From an uncultured Clostridia bacterium (GTDB lineage: Bacteria; Bacillota; Clostridia; Christensenellales; Borkfalkiaceae), in NCBI GenBank assembly GCA_934271265.1, contig CAKQRE010000013.1, positions 1 to 23,458 of the forward strand: a DNA stretch of 23,458 nt. Reading direction: 5' to 3'. The notes under the pieces were generated by a model. The model was not told the origin of the DNA, did not search any database, and was given only the letters and a program-made list of their open reading frames with translations. This document shows positions 13,404 to 19,795 of this stretch, piece after piece (position 1 is the first letter of the stretch; each line of letters starts with the position of its first letter). A program made the translations under genes and the position numbers.

Positions 13404-14957
13404 CTATCCCGCCAGTCCGAAAAACGCTCCGATCGCCACAAAGAAAACGATCGTGAGCGAAAGACAGATCTTCTTTGCTTTTTCGGGAAGATTCACGAGA
13501 TCGCTCCAAAGGATCAGCAACAGATACCAGGGAACGTACGCCGCGTCGGGAAACACCGCCGCCGAAAAGGAAAACGTGCCCGCCATTTTCAGAACCCCGT
13601 CGATCCCGCCCGACAGGAAAGACGTAATATTTACGCCTATAAGTCGATAAAACGGGAAAATGATATACAAAACCAGCGCGATCCATAGCCCGTAATACAA
13701 AAACGACACCACGGGAAGCACCGCGAGATTGACGATAAGAGAGATAAAATTAAACCTTCCGAACGAAGAGATCATAAGCGGAAGAGTAAACAGTTCCGCA
13801 GCCCCCGCAACGGACAGGGCGGAGGCAAACGAATCGGGAAGAAAGGCAAGGCGACGTTTCAGAGCGGGCGCGAGAACGATCAGAGAAAAACACGCCGCAT
13901 AGGAAAGCATAAAACCGACGGTAAAGAGATCGAAGGGATCAAGGAACAAAGTAACGATCGCCGATAGACCGAACGCATTGAGAGAATCGGACTTTTCGCC
14001 GAGCGCGCGACTTATCCCGAGCACGGAGCACATCACGGCTGCGCGCAATGACGACGCCGAACCGCCGCACAGATAGGAATAAAAGAATAAGGCCAAAGAA
14101 ATGACAATGCATTTGACCGCCTTTTTCCCCGGGATCTTTCCGAGAAGAAAGGAAAGCGCGGTAAACAGCAACCCCACGTGCATGCCGGAAACGGCAAAAA
14201 CGTGCGCGATCCCCGTCATGCGGTAATTTTCGAGCGTTTCGTAATTCACACCCGAGAGATCGCCGGACAAAAGAGCTACGGCAACGCCGCCGTTTTCCTT
14301 CCCGCCGAAAACGGCGAACAGAAAATCGTTCGTTTTTGCGGGAAGAGACCTCTTTCTCCCCGAAACTTTCACGGAAGGATATCCTTCCGCAACCGAGGAT
14401 ACCCCGGCATTACGGTAATAAAAAGAAAGCTCGGCGTTCTTTTCCCTTGCCTTGCTTATGCGCGCGGTAAATTCCACGCTGTCGTAAAGCCGCACGTCGC
14501 TTTTCGTCTTCACGGAAATCTTTCCCGTTCTGCTTCCGTTTATCGTACAGGAATCAAGGATAATCGACTTATACCCCTCTTTCACGGAGATCGAGACAAC
14601 GTCGCCGCAAACGGAATACCGTCCGTTTTCTACCTCGCCGCGCCTTACCGCAGAAATCGAAGCGGAACACAGAAAGAACCCTGCCGCCACAAAAACCGCA
14701 GCGAGAAGAAAATCGAAAAACAACGCGCATTCTCTTTTTCCTGGCGAAATTCTGCGGCACAAAGGAAACGCAACCAAAAGGAGCGCCGCGGGAATCGCGA
14801 CGCAGAGAAGCACGTTTTTCAATTTTCCGTCGCTTCTCAGCGAACACAGAGCGATCCCTCCGATCAATGCCGCCGCCCACAACAGGATCGGTCTGTAATT
14901 GATCGGTCTTTCTTTCCTTCTGTCCGCTTCCGCGATTTCCCCCTCGTGTTCGTTCAT
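13404..14957 (-). CDS. comEC: ComEC/Rec2-family DNA-uptake channel protein, short form
   Basis: ComEC forms the inner-membrane channel for transforming DNA. The 517-residue product has three N-terminal hydrophobic segments (about 25-105), a soluble DUF4131-like region (about 110-215) and the Competence domain with multiple membrane helices (about 230-500), including the diagnostic MTGIAHVFAVSGMHVGLL and GGSASSLRAAVM segments. Full-length ComEC proteins run to about 750 residues and end in a metallo-beta-lactamase domain; that domain is absent, and the frame ends cleanly without downstream coding remnants. The ATG overlaps the upstream hydrolase stop in ATGA and has only a weak ribosome binding site, indicating translational coupling. 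No other competence genes are in the window, so transformation ability is unproven. Confidence 0.88.
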   Translation of the reverse strand: MNEHEGEIAEADRRKERPINYRPILLWAAALIGGIALCSLRSDGKLKNVLLCVAIPAALLLVAFPLCRRISPGKRECALFFDFLLAAVFVAAGFFLCSASISAVRRGEVENGRYSVCGDVVSISVKEGYKSIILDSCTINGSRTGKISVKTKSDVRLYDSVEFTARISKAREKNAELSFYYRNAGVSSVAEGYPSVKVSGRKRSLPAKTNDFLFAVFGGKENGGVAVALLSGDLSGVNYETLENYRMTGIAHVFAVSGMHVGLLFTALSFLLGKIPGKKAVKCIVISLALFFYSYLCGGSASSLRAAVMCSVLGISRALGEKSDSLNAFGLSAIVTLFLDPFDLFTVGFMLSYAACFSLIVLAPALKRRLAFLPDSFASALSVAGAAELFTLPLMISSFGRFNFISLIVNLAVLPVVSFLYYGLWIALVLYIIFPFYRLIGVNITSFLSGGIDGVLKMAGTFSFSAAVFPDAAYVPWYLLLILWSDLVNLPEKAKKICLSLTIVFFVAIGAFFGLAG

Positions 14958-15673
14958 ACGCGATATGTTTTTCCTTCTTCGGCAGGAATACAGCCCTGTT
15001 TTTCGATTTCCCGCACGATTTCCTCCTCATTATAAGTCGGTAAAAAATGACTGATAATCGACTTAACGCGACACTTTTTCGCATATTCGCCGCAATCGGC
15101 AATACTCATATGCGGCTTTTGCGAAGATCCGTCTTTTTCCGAAAACGCGCCGTCCAGCACGGCAAGATCCGCCCCCGTTAAAAGAGGGATCAGCCGGTCG
15201 GTCACGTTGGTATCGCCCGAATAAGCGAAGGTTTCCTTTCCGCAGGAAATTTTAACCCCGACGGCGGGAACGGGATGTTTCATCGCAAAAAAGGAAAGAT
15301 CGACGCCGTTTCTCCTTTCTGTCGTTCCGTCCTTCACGCAAACGGGTATCAACCACGGAAGAGCGCATATCGCGGCGGCAAAAGGCGAATCGTCTTCCGG
15401 ATGAAACAAAACGATCTTCTTCGGCTCGCCCGTTTTTGCCCGATTCTCGAGATAGTAATTGAAAACGCCGAGATCGGAGGCATGATCGTAGTGAAAATGG
15501 GAAAGCACGACGCAATCGAGCGCGCAAGGATCGGTCACGCCGCGCAGAGCGGAAAAAACGCCTTCGCCGCAATCGAGAAGGATCTTCTTTTCCCCGATCG
15601 TAAGCAGATAACCGCTTGTTTTCCCGCCCGCAGGCGGAAAAGGTCCGTATTTACCGAGCACCGTTAATTCCAT
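14954..15673 (-). CDS. metallo-beta-lactamase-fold hydrolase (RNase Z/YhfI-like)
   Basis: The 239-residue protein opens with ELTVLGKYGPFPPAGGKTSGYLL, typical of the YhfI-like branch of RNase Z-related hydrolases. The metal site is complete: HFHYDH in VVLSHFHYDHASD (near 75-85), a later His (MKHPVPAVG), Asp in YSGDTN, and SHFLP near the C-terminus. Two zinc ions would be expected. The substrate is unknown (nucleic acid or phosphodiester is typical of relatives). GGGGAGG lies six bases before the chosen ATG, and a near-consensus promoter is 50 bases further up. It overlaps comEC by four bases. It does not look like the detached ComEC C-terminal domain, though the pairing is suggestive. Confidence 0.9.
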   Translation of the reverse strand: MELTVLGKYGPFPPAGGKTSGYLLTIGEKKILLDCGEGVFSALRGVTDPCALDCVVLSHFHYDHASDLGVFNYYLENRAKTGEPKKIVLFHPEDDSPFAAAICALPWLIPVCVKDGTTERRNGVDLSFFAMKHPVPAVGVKISCGKETFAYSGDTNVTDRLIPLLTGADLAVLDGAFSEKDGSSQKPHMSIADCGEYAKKCRVKSIISHFLPTYNEEEIVREIEKQGCIPAEEGKTYRV

Positions 15674-15722
15674 GATAACCTCCCCGTTCCTCCGCGCGGA
15701 TCGCCGAAGTAAATTCAAAACA

Positions 15723-15751
15723 ATTGTATCGCAAATCGGCAGCATTGTCAA
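15723..15751 (-). promoter_or_regulatory. promoter of the hydrolase-comEC operon
   Basis: On the minus strand perfect TTGACA (15751-15746), 17-nt spacer, TACAAT (15728-15723). This is the only strict-consensus -35 among the confident promoters here. Confidence 0.8.
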
Positions 15752-15821
15752 TCCGATCAGAAGAATTTTCCCCGAAGGCAGAAAAAAAATTAAAATTCGG
15801 AACAATACGCCATAAAAACCA

Positions 15822-15850
15822 TTGCCTTTCCCTTACGGATTTGCTATAAT
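15822..15850 (+). promoter_or_regulatory. promoter of the 6S-like RNA
   Basis: TTGCCT (15822-15827), 17-nt spacer, perfect TATAAT (15845-15850) preceded by TTGC. Start expected at about 15857-15860. Confidence 0.8.
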
Positions 15851-15857
15851 ATTTGCC

Positions 15858-16071
15858 GTAGAGAATCCTTTCTGCGGTGTTCGAGGCGGGGTGTAATTCT
15901 ATCCACGTCACAAAATAGGGAGCTGATTTGTCTATGCCGATATGCAAAGCCTGTGGTCGTTGTCTTTGAGCAGACCTATATGACAGGAAGTCAGAGTCGG
16001 CAAGCGTCGCACCCACCTGCTTTTTCAGCGGGTTGAAATTTACCACGTACGGCACAGGCAGGAGATTTTTT
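15858..16071 (+). ncRNA. ssrS: probable 6S RNA
   Basis: A roughly 210-nt non-coding interval has a strong promoter and ends in GGAGATTTTTT. Near the 5' end GGTGTTCGAGGCGGGG resembles the TGTTCGCAAGCGGG opening of E. coli 6S RNA, and the 3' end GGCAGGAGAT resembles its closing arm. The ends can pair (TTCTGC near the start with GCAGGA near 16057-16063, then GTGT with a CAC-containing arm), as expected for the closed 6S rod. Length fits 6S (about 180-210 nt). 6S RNA binds sigma-70-type RNA polymerase by imitating an open promoter. SRP RNA, tmRNA and RNase P do not fit in size or motifs. Covariance-model confirmation is lacking. Nothing further is seen in 16072-16214. Confidence 0.7.
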
Positions 16072-16214
16072 ACGATTTTCGATTTTTCGATAAAAGATCT
16101 CGTCCGATAACGGATCGATCTTCCGTTCGGCACGACCGATCGGATCCCGTAAAGACGAGGAGAATTCCCGGAAAAACATTTTTCGGAGAAAACAGAAAAA
16201 TTGCCTTTAAATCG

Positions 16215-16243
16215 TTGCATTTTTCCTGCGGATATGCTACAAT
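16215..16243 (+). promoter_or_regulatory. promoter of tRNA-Glu
   Basis: TTGCAT (16215-16220), 17-nt spacer, TACAAT (16238-16243). The tRNA begins 18 bases after the -10 box. Confidence 0.8.
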
Positions 16244-16261
16244 AAAAAGCACTTGATATAC

Positions 16262-16336
16262 GGCCTCATGGTCAAGCGGTTAAGACATTGCCCTCTCACG
16301 GCAAAAACTGGGGTTCGATTCCCCATGGGGCTACCA
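16262..16336 (+). tRNA. tRNA-Glu (anticodon CUC)
   Basis: A complete 75-nt cloverleaf. Acceptor GGCCTCA pairs with TGGGGCT (the first pair is G-U). The D arm reads GTCAAGCGGTTAAGAC. The anticodon stem TTGCC/GGCAA holds loop CTCTCAC, giving CUC. The T arm is TGGGG/CCCCA with loop TTCGATT, and CCA is encoded. The D-arm and GGCC start match Bacillus-type tRNA-Glu. CUC reads GAG only; a UUC-anticodon tRNA-Glu should exist elsewhere. Confidence 0.97.
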
Positions 16337-16379
16337 TAAAAAAACACGTCGACAACGTCGACGTGTTTTTTTATGGTAG
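16331..16379 (+). terminator. 23-bp perfect hairpin terminator overlapping the tRNA 3' end
   Basis: Positions 16331-16353 pair without mismatch with 16357-16379 around loop AAC. The core is AAAAAAACACGTCGAC with its complement and seven T. The outer part of the stem includes the tRNA's last bases CTACCA, and its complement ATGGTAG lies at 16373-16379. It is symmetric enough to stop transcription from both sides. Confidence 0.85.
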
Positions 16380-16395
16380 TCTCTCAGGGGAACGA

Positions 16396-16479
16396 CGCGG
16401 CATGCCCTTTTATGCCGCGGTTCGTCAATTTGCCGCAGGCAAATTTTTGCGGAGGGCTCCCGCTTGCGGGAATCCGCAA
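16396..16479. other. cluster of three consecutive hairpins
   Basis: CGCGGCAT (16396-16403) pairs with ATGCCGCG (16412-16419). AATTTGCC (16427-16434) pairs with GGCAAATT (16438-16445). TTGCGGA (16447-16453) pairs with TCCGCAA (16473-16479) around an inner CCCGC/GCGGG stem (59-63 with 66-70). No gene is supported in the gap 16337-16953. A 97-codon minus-strand frame crosses this block but has no ribosome binding site and runs through repeats. Confidence 0.6.
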
Positions 16480-16594
16480 TTTCCCCTTTCTGCTTATCGA
16501 CGAAGTCGGCGTATTTTTGGTAAAGGCGAGTACAGACTATCCAGCCGTACTTCAAACGAGAATTTGCCAAAAAGCGCGGAAATAACAGTGTTTT

Positions 16595-16624
16595 GGCAGG
16601 GTTCGTATTACTCTTGTCCGGCAT
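16595..16624 (-). repeat. short palindromic dispersed repeat, copy 4
   Basis: On the minus strand ATGCCGGACAAGAGTAATAC continues into GAACCCTGCC, matching the arm and loop of copy 1; the 3' arm is degenerate. It abuts the long repeat unit at 16638. Confidence 0.65.
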
Positions 16625-16637
16625 ACCATAAAACCAT

Positions 16638-16812
16638 GTGCCTTGTCATTCTGATCCTGCCTCCTGCGCGGCTTATGAAGAATCTAAAGGCACATAGTTA
16701 TTTTCGGAAATTGAAACGGTTCCTGCCATTCTCGGATCCTTCGAAAGCCAGGCAAAGGGGTCTGGCTCAGGATGACGAGAACGGCTTCGTTTTGTTGCGG
16801 TAAAACGCAAAG
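16638..16812 (-). repeat. ~170-bp dispersed repeat, unit R1 (inverted)
   Basis: The reverse complement runs closely alongside the units at 22981-23154 and 23171-23337: GCGTTTTACCGCAA, GTCATCCTGAGCC, GAAGGATCCGAGAATGGCAGG, then TTCTTCATAAGCCGCGC and CAGGATCAGAATGACAAGGC. The unit has two facing GTCAT-CTGA modules. Nothing but AT-rich DNA was seen in 16813-16953. Confidence 0.8.
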
Positions 16813-16953
16813 GACCGAAATATATTATCTCTCCCGTTCCGTGTTTTCCGTTACAAAAAGAACAACCGCTTTTCAAACCGAAAAACGATTGTTCTATTTG
16901 AAAACATGCATTTAAACTGCTTATAGACCGACAAACGGAAAAACAGAGATTGT

Positions 16954-18468
16954 TTACAGAATTTCGAGGTTCTTGCGGAACACCCTTCTGAAGTCCTGAG
17001 AAGCGGTAAGCGCGTCTTTGATCTCAAGCGAAGCGTCGCCGTCCACTTCCGTTTTCATGATAACGGAATCGCCGAGCACGTCGCAATTGATCGTCTGCAC
17101 GCAGGAAGACATACTGCGATCGAGACTTTCCGCGATTCTGAGCATTACGCCGAGTTTACGGATCGCGTCTACGTCGTCTTCCGTAATGTAGGCTTTATAC
17201 CGCACAACGTCGCTCATGGAAAATTCGTCGTTCTTGTGTACGGACGCAACGAGAGAAGCCATTACGATCTCTCGATGGGTCATGCCGTAAATCGCGGCGT
17301 TTCGTATGATATATGCGGTATGCTTGTGATAATCGTAATAACGGATCGCCGTGCCCGCGTCATGCAGCATCGCGACGACTTTCAGAATTTTAAGATACTG
17401 GCGGGGGAATTTGTGCAGAACGCGCAACTGTTTGAACAGCTGAACGGACAGATTCACCACGTGTTCCACATGTTTGATATTGCATCCGTAAAAACGGATC
17501 AGCGTTTGCAGGCTGTAAGTAAGCACGTCGGAGATCGGCTTTTCGATCGTGATGGGCACCGCGTAATTGAACATGATCCCTTCGCGCAGACCGCAACCGG
17601 AAATGACCATATTGTTGAAATTCATGTATTTCACAAAGCTCGCGATGGCGGCAAACGCGCTCGGAAGAATATCCGCGCGATCGGAAGAAATACCCTTGAT
17701 CCTCTTCTTTTTGTCGAGATCGAGAACCTTGATCATGTTATAGATGTTATCGAACTCTTCTGCGGGAATGTTATAGTTGTGCACGTTGTTGAGGGGGCAC
17801 TTTCTCATCATTTTGCTGATCTTGCAAAGATTGCGGAAAGAACCGCCCACGCCGATAAGTTGCGTTTCGGGGTCGATATCCTTCAACCATTCGATACGTT
17901 TCAGCTGCTCGGTGAAAAATTCCTCGATCTTCGCCGCCTGTTCTTCGGGGGCAAGTCCGTCGCCCGAGAACAGCTCCGTCAACGTAACGGCGCCGAACGG
18001 AAGCGTTTCGTAATTCAAAAGATTTTTTCTGTTATACTGCACGATCTTCGTACTGCCGCCGCCGATCTCGAAAATGATCCCCTTGGGGATATCCATCGTG
18101 TTGATAACGCCCTTATAGACGTACATCGCCTCTTCTTCCGCCGAGAGCACGCGAAGTTTGATGCCGCAGGTCGTGGCGACTTCTTCCAGGAAACTTCTCT
18201 GGTTTTTCGCACGTCTGACCGCAGCCGTCGCAACGGCGATAATTTTCTCGATCCCGTAGGCATCGCAAAGTTTGCGGAACATTTTCAACGTTTTCATCGT
18301 TTCCGCAATGCGTTGCGGCTTTAAAAACCCGTCTCTTTCCATATCCTTTCCGAGACGCACGCTTTCCTTCAACTGATCGACGACCATGAAATGCCCGTCA
18401 CCCAGCATTTCGACGATGACGAGTCTCGCCGTATTCGACCCAAGGTCGATAATACCGATTTTTTCCAC
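16954..18468 (-). CDS. ppx: Ppx/GppA-family exopolyphosphatase/guanosine pentaphosphatase with HD domain
   Basis: Degrades polyphosphate and/or pppGpp. Residues 1-300 are an ASKHA-fold Ppx domain: IGIIDLGSNTARLVIVEM at the N-terminus, ATAAVRRAKN, SAEEEAMYVYKGV, FEIGGGSTKIVQY, LPFGAVTLTE and GVGGSFRNL follow in the usual order. The C-terminal third carries an HD-type domain (AMLHDAGTAIRYYDYHKHTAYIIRNA). With the GTG start at 18468 it has 504 residues, similar to other two-domain Ppx proteins. AGAGGT lies seven bases before the GTG, and the next 34 upstream codons are implausible. No polyphosphate kinase gene is nearby, so polyphosphate versus pppGpp preference cannot be settled. Confidence 0.93.
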   Translation of the reverse strand: MEKIGIIDLGSNTARLVIVEMLGDGHFMVVDQLKESVRLGKDMERDGFLKPQRIAETMKTLKMFRKLCDAYGIEKIIAVATAAVRRAKNQRSFLEEVATTCGIKLRVLSAEEEAMYVYKGVINTMDIPKGIIFEIGGGSTKIVQYNRKNLLNYETLPFGAVTLTELFSGDGLAPEEQAAKIEEFFTEQLKRIEWLKDIDPETQLIGVGGSFRNLCKISKMMRKCPLNNVHNYNIPAEEFDNIYNMIKVLDLDKKKRIKGISSDRADILPSAFAAIASFVKYMNFNNMVISGCGLREGIMFNYAVPITIEKPISDVLTYSLQTLIRFYGCNIKHVEHVVNLSVQLFKQLRVLHKFPRQYLKILKVVAMLHDAGTAIRYYDYHKHTAYIIRNAAIYGMTHREIVMASLVASVHKNDEFSMSDVVRYKAYITEDDVDAIRKLGVMLRIAESLDRSMSSCVQTINCDVLGDSVIMKTEVDGDASLEIKDALTASQDFRRVFRKNLEIL

Positions 18469-18565
18469 TTTTACTACCTCTTGCCTATTGTAAAAAAATC
18501 TGACAACCGCGCCGCGTTCCGCTGAGGTTTGCCGATTACAATATTCTTTGATTTTTACCTGCATT

Positions 18566-18594
18566 ATCATAGCATATTTTAATGAGTTTGAAAA
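18566..18594 (-). promoter_or_regulatory. promoter of ppx
   Basis: On the minus strand TTTTCA (18594-18589), 17-nt spacer ending in TGC, TATGAT (18571-18566). The extended TGC before the -10 makes up for the weak -35. The leader is about 90 nt. Apart from this promoter and a weak terminator, 18469-18768 holds nothing recognisable. Confidence 0.55.
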
Positions 18595-18732
18595 GAGGTT
18601 TTTGCGATATTTGTGCAGTTTTTTTTATTTATTGTGCATTTTGCCAACCACAATCGGTAGGCTTGACTTTCATCGTCTGCGCAATATGTTGTATTTTTTC
18701 CTCTCTCGCAGGATGCGGGATCTCCTTTGCGG

Positions 18733-18767
18733 AAAAATCTCCGCTTCCCCCGGATCTCTTCGGGAAG
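18733..18767 (-). terminator. possible terminator after the TauE/SafE pair
   Basis: On the minus strand CTTCCC (18767-18762) pairs with GGGAAG (18749-18744), then CGGAGATTTTT. The T run is offset from the stem by about six bases, so this is a weak call. Confidence 0.35.
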
Positions 18768-18768
18768 T

Positions 18769-19167
18769 TCATTCCTCTTTCTCTCTCCCGGAATCTCCGA
18801 GCCCGGGGATCTTCGGCGAAAAGAACTGAAACACCCCGAGGGCGATCAGAAATCCTCCGAAAATCTTCCGCAATACGCCGGAAGGCGCCGCCGAGGCGAG
18901 AAAGCTCCCCGCGACGGACAGCACGACCGCCGGCAGACACAGGATCCACAATCCCTTTTTCTCTATCCTTCCTTTCTTCGCGTGAATAAAAAGGGCGAGC
19001 GCCGCCATAGGGATGAACGCCGCGAGATTCACGGCTTGCGCCTCGTGCTGCCCCACGCCGAAAAAGATGGTCAGTATCGGGATCAGGATCGTGCCTCCTC
19101 CCATTCCCATTCCGCCCAAAATTCCGGAAATAACGCCGCATAAGGCGAATAACAGCCATTTTGTCAT
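18769..19167 (-). CDS. half-size TauE/SafE-family permease, subunit 2
   Basis: The 132-residue membrane protein has an N-terminal GVISGILGGMGMGGGTILIPIL, the Gly-rich first helix of TauE/SafE transporters (sulfite, sulfonate or other organic anion export). About four hydrophobic helices follow, with a charged tail after residue 118. Full-size family members have about 250 residues with two such halves in one chain, so this is half a transporter. AAGGGGAAAGGT precedes the ATG. It lies ten bases after the stop of the other half-size gene. Substrate is unknown. Confidence 0.85.
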   Translation of the reverse strand: MTKWLLFALCGVISGILGGMGMGGGTILIPILTIFFGVGQHEAQAVNLAAFIPMAALALFIHAKKGRIEKKGLWILCLPAVVLSVAGSFLASAAPSGVLRKIFGGFLIALGVFQFFSPKIPGLGDSGREKEE

Positions 19168-19177
19168 ACCTTTCCCC

Positions 19178-19543
19178 TTAAAAAAACAGTTTTATGCCCG
19201 CTGCAAGCATCACGAGGGCAAAGATCCTCGTGATCCATTTCGCCGTTATTTTTCCGAGCAGCCAAGCGCCGATCCCGCCGCCCGCAAGCACGCCGATCCC
19301 CACGGGGAAAAACATATTCCAGTCGAGTTTTCCTTTCGAAAAATAAACGATCGCGCTTGCCGCGGTGACCGGCAGGATCACGGCGAGCGCCGTCGCATGG
19401 GCGATCTTCGTTTTCATTTTTTTCAGAAAGATCAGCAGCGGAACGACGATCATACCTCCCCCGCCGCCGAAAAATCCGTTCACAAGCCCCGTGATCCCGC
19501 CCGTAAGCAGAGTAAACAAAACGCTTTTCTTATCCTCTTCCAT
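19178..19543 (-). CDS. half-size TauE/SafE-family permease, subunit 1
   Basis: The 121-residue membrane protein has the TauE/SafE first helix as LLTGGITGLVNGFFGGGGGMIVVPLLIF, then ATALAVILPVTAASAIVYF and two further helices. Like its partner it has half the usual length and about four helices. GGAGG lies five bases before ATG. It is first of the pair, so both subunits should be made together and may form a heterodimer. No convincing promoter was found upstream in 19544-19728. Confidence 0.85.
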   Translation of the reverse strand: MEEDKKSVLFTLLTGGITGLVNGFFGGGGGMIVVPLLIFLKKMKTKIAHATALAVILPVTAASAIVYFSKGKLDWNMFFPVGIGVLAGGGIGAWLLGKITAKWITRIFALVMLAAGIKLFF

Positions 19544-19728
19544 AACGCCTCCGCGGATACCGTTTCCGACGGTCTCCCGTCCGGATATTATCGACCGTTT
19601 TGCCGAAATTTAAAAGGGAGTTTTCGAAAAAAGTCTTTCTCCGCGTCCGTAAAACGGCAAAACAACGGAAACGGACGAGCAAAAAACTCCTTTTCACGAT
19701 ATTTTTATTAGATTCTGCTTTAAAAAAA

Positions 19729-19757
19729 TTGCAATTGACGGAAAAGTGGTGTATAAT
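19729..19757 (+). promoter_or_regulatory. promoter of the surface protein gene
   Basis: TTGCAA (19729-19734), 17-nt spacer, perfect TATAAT (19752-19757). A TTGACG inside the spacer is too close (11 nt) to serve. The leader is about 32 nt with AAAGGTGG before the ATG. Confidence 0.8.
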
Positions 19758-19795
19758 GGAACGGTATCAAAACTATATCTATGTAAAGGTGGCTT

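Noticed and set aside
16331..16624. 97-codon minus-strand frame beginning in a palindromic repeat
   Set aside because: No ribosome binding site; it passes through three hairpins and the tRNA terminator, and its ATG belongs to the repeat arm seen elsewhere.
18663..18695. Plus-strand TTGACT...TATGTT promoter-like match
   Set aside because: Spacing is 16 nt, and no plus-strand gene or RNA structure follows before the convergent TauE/SafE genes.
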